A stretch of DNA of 64,000 bases from Armatimonadota bacterium (GTDB lineage: Bacteria > Armatimonadota > Fimbriimonadia > Fimbriimonadales > Fimbriimonadaceae): assembly GCA_025360125.1 (NCBI GenBank), contig JANYCU010000027.1:1-64000 (forward strand), in the 5' to 3' direction. Below are positions 25,923-33,589 of this stretch, one piece after another. Below the pieces are notes generated by a model. That model made no database searches, had not been told where the DNA came from, and saw only the letters and a list, made by a program, of their open reading frames with translations. A program made the translations under genes and the position numbers. The stretch's first letter is position 1, and each line of letters opens with the position of its first letter.

Positions 25923-27122
25923 ATGGCTACAAAGACACTTGTCCTTCCTAAAGGCGTCCGCAAGGGCAAAGACGGCAGATTCTATTGGGAGTTCGATAAG
26001 CTCCGCACCGATGGTTCAAGGTTCCGCAAGGCAGGAAGCGTAAAGACGGCAGAAGAAGCCGCAAGCAAACTTAAATCAGCGGCAGAAGACTTTGAATCGA
26101 ACGAACAATCAACGGGACGTGTTCCAACGTTTGGCGAATGGTGCGAATACTTCAAAACAGACATTATGCCTGTCATGCCAAGCAGAAGCGGTAAGCCATA
26201 TTCACCTAGAACAGTGCAAGGCTATGTAGCCATCATTGACGCTACTTTGGTTCCGATGCTCGGGGACATTATCCTGAACAAAATGACACCTGAACATGTT
26301 GAATCCATGCTTAAAAAAGCTGGTGGAGAAGCACAGACACGTAAGAACATCAGGAATCTTGGAAGCAAGCTGTATGAAGTGGCACAGCTACGAGCCAAAG
26401 CAACACATGGTTTTAATCCCTTCAAAGCTGTCTTGATTGCCAAGCCCAAGATGAAGCGTGATAGTGAAGGACATGAGATTAGTCATGTTCGTGTTCTTAC
26501 TGCCGACGAAGAGAAGCGACTGTTCGCCGAGGCAGAATGTCATTGGTGCTTTGGAGCCATTCTGATTGCCATTAAATGCGGCTTGCGAATGGGAGAAGTC
26601 TTGGGCTTAGAATGGGCAAATATAGACTTCGATAAGGGAACGCTGACGGTTAGACAGCAACGCCAAAGAATCACGAAGAAGACACGGGATTTAATGGGCA
26701 TCAAATCCAAAGGTGGATTGATGAAGCTAGACCCCAAGAGCGATTGGGGATTTAGAATGATTCCGCTTCCTACATCGGCTCTTAAATGGCTCCAGGATGA
26801 ACGGACACGCAATCAAACCCCGTTTGTGATTCCCAACATCAACGGGAACAATCCAAAGGAACCAAGGCGGCTTACCCAATGCTTCAATGATGTTGTTACG
26901 AAGGCAGAGATTACGATTGCCGACGAACACGGGAAGCCGCTTGCAAAGCCAACGTTCCACGATTTGCGGCATACCTGGTGTACCCGTCATGCCAATGACT
27001 ATAGAACACTGCCGCACGTCTTGAAGAAGCTGGCAGGACACAGCCGCATTGAGACAACCTTGGGTTACTACGTCCATGCCGAGGAAGGGGATTTATTCAG
27101 CGCACAGCATAACGTCAGTTAA
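25923..27122 (+). CDS. int: Phage tyrosine integrase
   Basis: 399 residues. Site-specific recombinase acting between attP and the tRNA-Trp attB. The N-terminal arm-binding domain opens with GVRKGKDGRFYWEFD; a SAM-like core-binding domain (~60-165) precedes the catalytic domain with Arg in GLRMGEVLGLEW (R222), HDLRH (H346, R349) and GHSRIETTLGYYVH (nucleophile Tyr383). Two GTTGGGG repeats lie 40-60 bp upstream. There is no phage promoter between attL and the gene: in the circle it is fed by the TATAAT box at 59890, and in the lysogen possibly by the host tRNA promoter. Its stop overlaps the convergent methyltransferase gene. Confidence 0.95.
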   Translation: MATKTLVLPKGVRKGKDGRFYWEFDKLRTDGSRFRKAGSVKTAEEAASKLKSAAEDFESNEQSTGRVPTFGEWCEYFKTDIMPVMPSRSGKPYSPRTVQGYVAIIDATLVPMLGDIILNKMTPEHVESMLKKAGGEAQTRKNIRNLGSKLYEVAQLRAKATHGFNPFKAVLIAKPKMKRDSEGHEISHVRVLTADEEKRLFAEAECHWCFGAILIAIKCGLRMGEVLGLEWANIDFDKGTLTVRQQRQRITKKTRDLMGIKSKGGLMKLDPKSDWGFRMIPLPTSALKWLQDERTRNQTPFVIPNINGNNPKEPRRLTQCFNDVVTKAEITIADEHGKPLAKPTFHDLRHTWCTRHANDYRTLPHVLKKLAGHSRIETTLGYYVHAEEGDLFSAQHNVS

Positions 27123-28132
27123 TCTTGAAGCGCATAATAATTCCATATTGCCTTAACGTCATCTTCAGTTAATGCCACTGGAATATTCTCGCGCCATAGT
27201 TCGCGCTCAACTTCTGGAATCCATTTTGTGAAGTCTGCTAGGCTTTGCTGTTTAATCGCTGTGAAGTACAGACTTTGAACATTATCAATCCAAAGGCAAG
27301 TATTCCAAGCATGATAGCTATTCCATCCGTTGTAGGGCTTTGTGCGCCAATTGTCGGAACGTTCGCCATAGATTAATCCTGTATTAACTATCGTTCCCGA
27401 ATCCTTAAAGGCTCCCGTTCCAATCTCTTCATAGCTAAGGTTGTTTGCAACGAAGTCTCTAAAGGCTTTGACTTTTTTATTGTTGCTTGCTGTAATCCAT
27501 CCTGTAGGTACGATTGCGGCAAAGTGTCCGTTTGGCTTTAATAGGCTCCAAGCATGGTAGATATGGTCAATGTAGACGGTTGGATTCCCGTCTATTCCAA
27601 ACGGTGGATTCATCAGTACAGCGTCATATAGGAAGTTCGGCTTGTGTTGTAAACAGTCTTCAGCAACGATTGTAAAGCCTTCATTAACTAGGGCTTGTTT
27701 GTTCACGGGAAGAACCTCGCAACAGTCTATTTGCCAATCGTTCGATTCAGAATATCCACGCAGATATTTTGCAATGGCTCCCGTTCCTGCCGATGGTTCG
27801 AGAATCTTTAAGCCTGTGTAGTACGGCATGATTCCGCTTGCTTCCACCATCGAACGCACAACGCTATCAGGTGTTGGGAAGAAGGCTGTAGGATTCTTTG
27901 GTGGAAGTTCCCTCGACGCAATGACGGCATAGAACAGTGGAGCGGGATTGTATGGGAACAGGTGCGCTTTTTGTTTGCGGTTCCACTTACCGCCAATCCT
28001 TGTTAGAACATCATCAACTTCTTCGTAAATCTTGCGTTGAAGTTCGCCTGTTGGAAGTGTTACTGTATTCGTTTGGGAACAGACAGAACTTTGGGTAAGG
28101 ATGGATAATGCTTCTTTGCTGATGTTGGACAC
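27119..28132 (-). CDS. N6-adenine DNA methyltransferase (motif I first)
   Basis: 337 residues. Motif I LEPSAGTGAIAKYL (SAM binding) precedes motif IV NPPFG (AVLMNPPFGID), the order and sequence of gamma-type adenine methylases. The N-terminal 70 residues (VDDVLTRIGGKWNRKQKAHLF) form a small extra domain common in phage methylases with the FFPTPDSVV lead-in. It probably modifies phage DNA at a site that cannot be deduced here. No cognate restriction enzyme adjoins it. Last gene of the leftward block, converging on int. Confidence 0.85.
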   Translation of the reverse strand: MSNISKEALSILTQSSVCSQTNTVTLPTGELQRKIYEEVDDVLTRIGGKWNRKQKAHLFPYNPAPLFYAVIASRELPPKNPTAFFPTPDSVVRSMVEASGIMPYYTGLKILEPSAGTGAIAKYLRGYSESNDWQIDCCEVLPVNKQALVNEGFTIVAEDCLQHKPNFLYDAVLMNPPFGIDGNPTVYIDHIYHAWSLLKPNGHFAAIVPTGWITASNNKKVKAFRDFVANNLSYEEIGTGAFKDSGTIVNTGLIYGERSDNWRTKPYNGWNSYHAWNTCLWIDNVQSLYFTAIKQQSLADFTKWIPEVERELWRENIPVALTEDDVKAIWNYYALQD

Positions 28133-28166
28133 ATCGGCTTATTCGATGAATGCCCATTAAAGCCCT

Positions 28167-28343
28167 CTATTCTTTACGTACAAAGGTTATGTAGTGCTGT
28201 TCGCCTTCCCAATCAACAAAAAGGACTTCCCAACCTTGGGAAGTCCGTTCCTTGACAGTAACGGACATAGATTCTATTGCTTCGATTCCACGTCCGTCAA
28301 TGTAATGACGCAGATATTGTGGTGCGTCAGTTACCTTTAACAA
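28167..28343 (-). CDS. Small DUF4177-like protein
   Basis: 58 residues from a TTG; the frame is open further upstream, but an earlier start would run through the preceding small gene. The ending TSQGWEVLFVDWEGEQHYITFVRKE has the GWEVV...ITFVRK layout of DUF4177-like peptides and matches the end of its upstream neighbour (DGWRVVCVHSDSQSYLHFITFVK). The two look like a tandem duplication. Start uncertain; function unknown. Confidence 0.5.
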   Translation of the reverse strand: MLKVTDAPQYLRHYIDGRGIEAIESMSVTVKERTSQGWEVLFVDWEGEQHYITFVRKE

Positions 28344-28491
28344 ATGTAATGAAGTGCAAATAGCTTTGGCTATCACTGTGGACGCAGACAACACGCCAAC
28401 CGTCTCTTGCCATTTGATTCATTGTATTTGTCAAGACTTTATCAAAATCTGTCGCTGTCTTGTTGACTTCCTTTACTGTATATTCAGCCAT
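28327..28491 (-). CDS. Small DUF4177-like protein (54 aa)
   Basis: 54 residues, MAEYTVKEVNKTATDF... ending YLHFITFVKGN. The ATG overlaps the stop of the upstream gene as TAATG, so it is translationally coupled. GWRVV followed by FITFVK is the DUF4177-like pattern also present in the next gene. Probably a small regulatory or structural peptide; function unknown. Confidence 0.65.
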   Translation of the reverse strand: MAEYTVKEVNKTATDFDKVLTNTMNQMARDGWRVVCVHSDSQSYLHFITFVKGN

Positions 28492-29057
28492 TACGCCTTA
28501 TTCCACCATCTCCAGAAGATGCCACTGTATTTAACATCGTAGACTTCCTTATTGGAATCTTTGACGAGCTTAATCATTCCATCAGCATTGTTTGATACAG
28601 TCCATGCCGAGCCGTCTTTGACGCTCGTAAACTTGTCTCCCTTTGCTGGTGCTGTCTTTGGAATGCGCTTTGGCTTGCTTCCACGAGGAGCCCTTGTTCT
28701 AAACGGCATTGGTGTATCTGAATCTCCGTCTGTAACAACTTTGAAGCCGAGCTTCTTTGCCAGTTCCTTTAGCTGTGCCACTTCTTCAGCCTTCTTTGCC
28801 AGTTCTGCGGCTCGTTCAGGGAAGAATAGGGATTCTGCATCAGCACTTGGCAATGACTTGTACAGTTCGCCATTTGCGGCAGTCTTATACAGTCCCTCGA
28901 CGGACGGAAGCGACAGGTAGGCATAATCGCCTTTTACGTTCAGCTTCCCGTCCAATCGAAGAAGGAGCTTTTTGCTTCCTGAAGTCACAGTTACTGTTAC
29001 TTGGTCTTTGGTGGCTCCTTGTGCGATTTGCCCAACGAGGTCTTTGGTTTTTGCCAT
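28491..29057 (-). CDS. Unknown phage protein, Lys/Ala-rich
   Basis: 188 residues, no family recognised. The N-terminal half has beta-strand character (VTVTVTSGSKKLLLRLDGKLN), the middle is a helix rich in Glu/Ala/Lys (ERAAELAKKAEEVAQLKELAKKLG), then comes a basic linker (RTRAPRGSKPKRIPKTAPAK) and a terminal segment (SAWTVSNNADGMIKLVKD) that could bind DNA or protein. First gene of a three-gene coupled set. An inverted repeat lies just upstream (29077-29112). Confidence 0.65.
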   Translation of the reverse strand: MAKTKDLVGQIAQGATKDQVTVTVTSGSKKLLLRLDGKLNVKGDYAYLSLPSVEGLYKTAANGELYKSLPSADAESLFFPERAAELAKKAEEVAQLKELAKKLGFKVVTDGDSDTPMPFRTRAPRGSKPKRIPKTAPAKGDKFTSVKDGSAWTVSNNADGMIKLVKDSNKEVYDVKYSGIFWRWWNKA

Positions 29058-29325
29058 AAGGACATTAGGCTACTCCAAGGCGCATTGTATATTGCAATGT
29101 ATTTTGCGCCTTTAATCAAAATAATGATTTTTGCGGCTATGTCGAGAATGTCTTTGACCGTTTGTACTGTCATATTCTAATGTACCGTTAAGAACATCAA
29201 AAGCAAGTTGTAAGAATACAAATCTACATTTTGTTCTGTGTACTGTGGAAGGTAGCGGAGAACTTGGAACAGTAGCGTACTAAATCAGTTAGATAGGGTG
29301 ATTTAACTAAATCAGAGTCTTTGCG
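29058..29325. promoter_or_regulatory. Intergenic region with nested inverted repeats
   Basis: 268 bp without a gene. Contains AAGGCGCA (29077-29084) / TGCGCCTT (29105-29112) enclosing CATTG/CAATG (29083-29099), 20 bp upstream of the leftward ATG at 29057, a likely operator or leader hairpin. Farther left of the 29326 gene, TAAATCA and TGATTTA form a second dyad near 29283-29306 with a repeated ACTAAATCAG. Promoter elements are not clear. Confidence 0.45.
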
Positions 29326-30024
29326 CTATTTGTCCACAACATCAATAACAACATCATCTCGAATAACAAACATTTGTGTGACTAAGTTTAATCCGTTGAA
29401 GCCATTCTTGGCTCTGTAAGTGCAAGTTTGATACCAAGCGTTTTTGTCATATCTACCGATTCCAGAACATCCTTCAATATCTAAGGATTTTGGGTCTCGT
29501 AGATTATGCCTAAGATAGTTCCTTACTGCATCAGTAGGCAACCCTGATATATTAGTAGGTCTTTTGCCTCGCACAGCTTCTTCTGCCTGAAGTTCTTGGG
29601 CTTGCTTTTGGTCTTCGATTGCTTGAGCGGCGGCTTCCTTCTTCTCCTGTTCAGACATTGGTTTTGGCGCATTATTCTTGGCACTATCAATGCTGTTGTT
29701 TAAAGCAATCATTGGGAAGAGCAGACAGATTCCACAAGTGCCAAAGATGCCAAGGGCAATCCAAGCACCTATTGACAGTCCCTTTTTGGGCTGTGGCGTG
29801 TACATTGGCTGTGCATATTGAGGCTGTTGATACATTGGCTGTGCATAGCCTTGTGGCGGCTGTGGCTGAACAGGCGGCGGTACAGAAGGAGCTTGAAGCT
29901 TTGCCCAACAAATGTGACACATTCCGCGCTGTGCGCTGGATACGGCTCGGGGAATGTGAGTCCTGCAAGCAATGCAGTAAATAGGAATCAGCTTGTCATC
30001 CTTGCTGAAGTTGTACGGAGTCAT
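29326..30024 (-). CDS. Membrane protein with N-terminal zinc ribbon and Pro/Gln/Tyr-rich linker
   Basis: 232 residues. Two CxxC pairs near the start (CIACRTHIPRAVSSAQRGMCHIC) look like a zinc ribbon. They are followed by a low-complexity QPMYQQPQYAQPMY segment, one membrane helix (GAWIALGIFGTCGICLLFPMI, ~93-113), a Gln/Glu/Ala coiled region and a C-terminal domain with three Cys (GCSGIGRYDKNAWYQTC). The architecture resembles bacterial zinc-ribbon membrane proteins of unknown role. A function in lysogeny or superinfection exclusion is possible but unsupported. Confidence 0.65.
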   Translation of the reverse strand: MTPYNFSKDDKLIPIYCIACRTHIPRAVSSAQRGMCHICWAKLQAPSVPPPVQPQPPQGYAQPMYQQPQYAQPMYTPQPKKGLSIGAWIALGIFGTCGICLLFPMIALNNSIDSAKNNAPKPMSEQEKKEAAAQAIEDQKQAQELQAEEAVRGKRPTNISGLPTDAVRNYLRHNLRDPKSLDIEGCSGIGRYDKNAWYQTCTYRAKNGFNGLNLVTQMFVIRDDVVIDVVDK

Positions 30025-30057
30025 GTGCGCAATTTACCCTCGTTTTTAATCATCGTG

Positions 30058-30345
30058 TCAACTCCTAGCTTCGACTTCCAATTTTTTAATGTAGCTGTCA
30101 ATCTGATTCTTAGTGATTCGGCGGCTTCCACGTTTGGCTCTTGGGTTTGTCTTGACTAGAACGCTCTTCAATATTCCAGCATCTATAAGTTCTCTTACAG
30201 TACGTTCAGACAAAGATAGCTTTTGTGCGGCTTCTTCAAGCGTGAATAAATCCTTTTGCGCTTGGACATTCCCGTATCTTAAATTAAGTTCGTGTAAATG
30301 CCTTGCTACCTTCTTATTGACAATATCTTGTGCAAGTGCGTTCAT
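30058..30345 (-). CDS. HTH DNA-binding protein, excisionase-like
   Basis: 95 residues. TLEEAAQKLSLSERTVRELIDAGILKSV followed by RRITKNQIDSYI is the MerR-like helix-turn-helix plus wing pattern of HTH_17/excisionase proteins. The start overlaps the stop of the upstream gene (ATGA). As the only such protein in the prophage it is the best candidate for the recombination directionality factor, though it is not adjacent to int. A transcription regulator is the alternative. Confidence 0.72.
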   Translation of the reverse strand: MNALAQDIVNKKVARHLHELNLRYGNVQAQKDLFTLEEAAQKLSLSERTVRELIDAGILKSVLVKTNPRAKRGSRRITKNQIDSYIKKLEVEARS

Positions 30346-31007
30346 GATGCTTCCTTCAGTCCATCCATAATGCGCTTATGTATAATATCGGATGCTTCAA
30401 TCGCATTAACCAAATTGTCATTTGCCATGCGCTTACAATCATTCACGAGGTAGTTCACATTTGCATCATAATACAAATTGCCATAATGCAGAAGGCGCTT
30501 TGTAATCTTGCGAATAATATTTAGATGCTCTCTCAGAATTACTTCAGTTCGTTCAAGAAGTTCACATTCGTCTTGGAATGTCAAATCAGGAAATAACTCG
30601 TGCAGTTTGCCTTTGTCAGTAAGCTTATTCATAATTCGTTCCGGGTAGATATCCCACGAATCGTTCACATAGCTACCTGTTAGAATTGCATCGCTTACAA
30701 CACCCGCAACATAGTATTCAGGAGGCATGTAATCGTGCAAACAGGCGTAGCCCGTAGCAATGGAATTTAACATAATGTATCCTTTGCTGTTTAGTTCTCT
30801 AGAATCGCTCTTGTATTTATTGATTTGAATTTCTTTTATGACATAGCCTCGGCTAATGTCACGGCAGTTCATCAATGCAATAACAGCATGTCCCGCTTCG
30901 TGCCATGCCGCTCTCAGTTTTTGACAATCAAATATGTCATGGCTAGGTTTTGTTCTTCTATTTCGTCTGAGAGCATTTGCATATTTATTGTTGACTCTCA
31001 TTTGCAT
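30342..31007 (-). CDS. Stand-alone HEAGH zinc-metallopeptidase-like protein
   Basis: 221 residues. AAWHEAGHAVIALMNC matches the zinc helix of FtsH/M41-type peptidases (HEAGHAVV), and a later acidic helix (VVSDAILTGSYVNDSWDIYPERIMNKL) could supply the third ligand (Asp/Glu). There is no AAA+ ATPase part and no membrane helix. The remaining sequence is helical and basic. It may act as a small protease on host or phage regulators; the substrate is unknown. Overlaps both neighbours by a few bases. Confidence 0.62.
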   Translation of the reverse strand: MQMRVNNKYANALRRNRRTKPSHDIFDCQKLRAAWHEAGHAVIALMNCRDISRGYVIKEIQINKYKSDSRELNSKGYIMLNSIATGYACLHDYMPPEYYVAGVVSDAILTGSYVNDSWDIYPERIMNKLTDKGKLHELFPDLTFQDECELLERTEVILREHLNIIRKITKRLLHYGNLYYDANVNYLVNDCKRMANDNLVNAIEASDIIHKRIMDGLKEAS

Positions 31008-31270
31008 AGAACAATTCCTCGCTTAAGACAAGTATCCTTCATGCGCTTCGCTTCTTTGGCGGCGGCATTAAAGATTGCAGGGTCATTACTGCCTAAGTCA
31101 TTGATTAGCTTGTTGATTTTGTCTTTAAGTTCCTTTTGCTGTTCTGCTTTGGTGATATGTTCGATTGATACGACTTTGCCGCCTTCACTTGTAGTTATTG
31201 TCAAATCGCCATTTTCGTTGACACTGTAGTTAGTTGTCAGTGTTTGAATGTCTGTAGTTAATTTTGTCAT
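30998..31270 (-). CDS. Unknown small protein (90 aa)
   Basis: 90 residues from the ATG at 31270. The first half is Thr-rich beta (TTNYSVNENGDLTITTSEGG), the second a charged helix (EQQKELKDKINKLINDL). The start is set by AGGAACAAAGCAATG, part of a 35-bp leader repeated exactly in front of the next upstream gene. Function unknown. Confidence 0.62.
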   Translation of the reverse strand: MTKLTTDIQTLTTNYSVNENGDLTITTSEGGKVVSIEHITKAEQQKELKDKINKLINDLGSNDPAIFNAAAKEAKRMKDTCLKRGIVLCK

Positions 31271-31300
31271 TGCTTTGTTCCTAGTTAGTTGGTGTTTGAA
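31266..31300 (-). repeat. 35-bp leader repeat, copy 1
   Basis: Identical to 31921-31955. Holds the ribosome site (AGGAACAAAGCA) and ATG of the 90-aa gene; borders the hairpin at 31298-31328. Confidence 0.85.
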
Positions 31301-31328
31301 ACTATGCGGCTCGGAGCCGCATAGTTTC
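31298..31328. terminator. Perfect hairpin between two leftward genes
   Basis: A 14-bp stem GAAACTATGCGGCT / AGCCGCATAGTTTC with a 3-base loop, between the stop of 31341-31925 and the leader of the next gene. It lacks a clear T run on the leftward side, so it may be a processing or stability element rather than a full terminator. Confidence 0.65.
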
Positions 31329-31340
31329 TGAATAGATGTC

Positions 31341-31925
31341 TTAAGCAAGTAAAGGCTCACGCTCTTTTGCTTCTTCAGCTTCCATTAATGCATCGTATTC
31401 CATTTGTTCATATATGGCTGACATTCCGTCTGATTCGATGTGTAATGTTCCATCTACGCAGTAGTCACAACTGAATGATAAGTCATCTACTTCTGAATCA
31501 TCCACAATGCTGATATTCAAAGATTCGTTTGGAAGTATATGTTCCAAAACCATGTCTTGCGCTTCAACGTCTGTGAGGGAGAAAGTACAGTAGTATCCAT
31601 TGCATGTAGCACCATAAATTGAGCGTACAAATCTACGTTGGGCTTCGGGAAGTGGTTCAAGGGCAATATCTCGAATGGCGCTCTCGAAGGCATGACATAG
31701 ATTCTTAAAATATCTATTACGCATTATTCCAGCACTATTGATTACTTTTACTGTAAGAGTGTTATCTTCGTGGATTGTCCAACACACCTCTGCTTCACGT
31801 TCAGTTTTTGCAGTTTTGCCGACAGTAAGAAACTGTGGAAGATTCTCAATAGCCCATTGAATAGCTGTTGAATCATTGTCCAATTTGGACGAGTTGACGA
31901 TATAATAAGGTAATGTTGTTGTCAT
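31341..31925 (-). CDS. Unknown acidic protein (194 aa)
   Basis: 194 residues from the ATG at 31925, preceded by the shared 35-bp leader. Mixed alpha/beta and acidic, with a C-terminal Glu-rich tail (EQMEYDALMEAEEAKEREP) and several Cys (FSLTDVEAQD; FSCDYCVDG). No family recognised and no membrane helix. Shares regulation signals with the 90-aa gene. Confidence 0.62.
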   Translation of the reverse strand: MTTTLPYYIVNSSKLDNDSTAIQWAIENLPQFLTVGKTAKTEREAEVCWTIHEDNTLTVKVINSAGIMRNRYFKNLCHAFESAIRDIALEPLPEAQRRFVRSIYGATCNGYYCTFSLTDVEAQDMVLEHILPNESLNISIVDDSEVDDLSFSCDYCVDGTLHIESDGMSAIYEQMEYDALMEAEEAKEREPLLA

Positions 31926-31955
31926 TGCTTTGTTCCTAGTTAGTTGGTGTTTGAA
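31921..31955 (-). repeat. 35-bp leader repeat, copy 2
   Basis: Exact copy of 31266-31300, placing the same ribosome site and spacing before the ATG at 31925. Confidence 0.85.
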
Positions 31956-32045
31956 TCCCAATATACATATGTTCTGCGTATACGGCAGAAGCACCTGCAC
32001 GATATTATAATAGTGCGATTTGTTGCATATCAGCACACTAGTTTG

Positions 32046-32510
32046 TTAATCTTCTGTAATATTGTCCAAATCCAAGCTAGGCGGGTGCCAAACGACAATT
32101 GCAACAGGAATGGGACATGGTTGTTTTGCACCACCAAATTTGATACCGCCTCTTGGAAAATAAGTCTCAACTCTTGGATTGTCTATTAAGTAATCGTGCC
32201 AATAGTTAGTATTCAAATTTGCTGGAATAATCATTACTACAGTTGCTCCGCACGCTGTCTCATAACAAGCCTTCTCCACAAATTGTTTAGCTTTACCAAA
32301 TGGTGGATTGCACCAGCAAGTTTTGCCATTCCAATCCTGGCAAAGGGAATCATCATCTTCACTAAAGTATTCATGACAAAGTTTGTTTTGGTTCGATGCG
32401 CAAACATCTATATCAAAATTGAATATGTTGTCAAAGTAGTCAAAGACTTCCTGTGGTGTCTCCCAAGTCTGTCTACCTCGACTACAAATGATGGTTTTTA
32501 CAAAGTCCAT
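32046..32510 (-). CDS. Phage-type DNA N6-adenine methyltransferase (Dam-like)
   Basis: 154 residues. Matches the compact phage Dam family (PF05869 type): TPQEVFDYFDNIFNFDIDVCAS, YFSEDDDSLCQDW, CWCNPPFGKAKQFVEKA (motif IV NPPF) and VVMIIPANLNTNYWHDYL. It modifies adenine, usually to protect phage DNA. Divergent from the ribbon-helix-helix gene, with 64 bp between starts. Confidence 0.9.
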   Translation of the reverse strand: MDFVKTIICSRGRQTWETPQEVFDYFDNIFNFDIDVCASNQNKLCHEYFSEDDDSLCQDWNGKTCWCNPPFGKAKQFVEKACYETACGATVVMIIPANLNTNYWHDYLIDNPRVETYFPRGGIKFGGAKQPCPIPVAIVVWHPPSLDLDNITED

Positions 32511-32574
32511 TCTTCGAAATATAAGCCTGCCGCACGATTATGAGGAAAATTACGATTGTGGTAAAACGTGTTAC

Positions 32575-32823
32575 ATGTCCATGAACAGCATTACCATTCG
32601 TCTCACCGAGGAACAGTACGCTCATTTAGGTAGGAACCGCCAAAACCTGAACACGTACCCAAACATGAGTAATGACACGATTGGAGGCAGGATTCGCGCT
32701 CTGATTGATGCGGACATTGAACGCTCGGCGAATCCTGAAGGGCTGAAGGATGATGTTCAATCCCTGGAGACGAAGCTCGCCGAACTGACAAAGCTTGTGG
32801 CGAAAATCAGGCGGCAGGTGTAG
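32575..32823 (+). CDS. Ribbon-helix-helix-like regulator
   Basis: 82 residues from ATG 32575 (or 80 from 32581). SITIRLTEEQYAHLGRN is a ribbon strand followed by a helix as in Arc/CopG proteins, and TIGGRIRALIDADIE may be the second helix. The C-terminus is a coiled coil (LKDDVQSLETKLAELTKLVAKI). The only rightward gene within the leftward block, back to back with the Dam-like gene, so it is a candidate repressor or switch protein. Its 3' end overlaps the opposing 49-aa gene. Confidence 0.62.
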   Translation: MSMNSITIRLTEEQYAHLGRNRQNLNTYPNMSNDTIGGRIRALIDADIERSANPEGLKDDVQSLETKLAELTKLVAKIRRQV

Positions 32824-32956
32824 CTTCTTCTTCGATTTGCGGCTCTTCGGGCTTCGATTCTTTGTATTCACGTACTGCTTCCATAAGTTCATCCAAAGCA
32901 CATTCAGCGTCCATTGCTTTGGCGTATACGGAAATTAAAAGCTTATTTTGATTCAT
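32807..32956 (-). CDS. Small acidic protein (49 aa)
   Basis: 49 residues beginning MNQNKLLISVYAKAMDAEC and ending in a Glu-rich tail. Its ATG overlaps the stop of 32956-33522 as TAATG, a coupling used repeatedly in this prophage. The 3' end overlaps the convergent regulator gene by 17 bp. Function unknown. Confidence 0.6.
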   Translation of the reverse strand: MNQNKLLISVYAKAMDAECALDELMEAVREYKESKPEEPQIEEEATPAA

Positions 32957-33522
32957 TAAATATCATTCCTTTTGTCTGGTAGTTCTGCCTTATCCAAGAA
33001 GTCATCCAACCAATCTCCGCCATAACTTAATATGCAATCAGGAGCAAGTTCCATCAGTTCTGCAAGATGGATGTATCTAAAACAACTATGACCAAATTTG
33101 TTCTGACGCTTCTTCCATGCGATTCTATTTAAGTGGCTAGCCATTGTTAAACGTGCATTGTCAATAAGTGCGTATCTACTTATTGAAGAGCCGTCTAAGC
33201 TATATATAATCAAATCGAACTGTGCAAGGCAACTCGACCAATCTCCATCCTTTGGATTACCAGCATAATCAACGCCTTTGCCTTCGATAGTGATTGTATG
33301 GTAATCCTGTGATAAGCATTTAACTTGAATAGTGAGCGGTTGTCCCTGTCTGCATCGTGCAATACAATCAATCCCGTGTTCAACATCTAACCAATTTTTT
33401 GATTCCTGTTGATTAGTCCATTCAATGTGTTTAACAAAAGGTAAACATCCCAAAATAATATCTTCAGCGAGTGGCTTTGTAGCCTCGCTGAACGCAAAGC
33501 GTTCTTCCCCAATAAGTAACAA
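32956..33522 (-). CDS. Possible PD-(D/E)XK-type nuclease
   Basis: 188 residues. LDVEHGIDCIARC...GQPLTIQVKCLS resembles the D-x(n)-(E/Q)-x-K core of the restriction-endonuclease-like fold (Asp in GIDCI, QVK strand), followed by helices (WSSCLAQFDLIIYSLDG). If correct it would be a phage endonuclease or resolvase. No specific family recognised, and the assignment rests on one motif. Confidence 0.45.
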   Translation of the reverse strand: MLLIGEERFAFSEATKPLAEDIILGCLPFVKHIEWTNQQESKNWLDVEHGIDCIARCRQGQPLTIQVKCLSQDYHTITIEGKGVDYAGNPKDGDWSSCLAQFDLIIYSLDGSSISRYALIDNARLTMASHLNRIAWKKRQNKFGHSCFRYIHLAELMELAPDCILSYGGDWLDDFLDKAELPDKRNDI

Positions 33523-33589
33523 CTGTATCTCCCTTTAGCTTGCTTTTGGCTTGCTATTATAGTTGTTCGGGATTACTTGCAATGATTCC

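Noticed and set aside
29619-29984. Plus-strand frame opposite the zinc-ribbon membrane gene
   Set aside because: Shadow of a Pro/Gln-rich low-complexity segment; no start signal.
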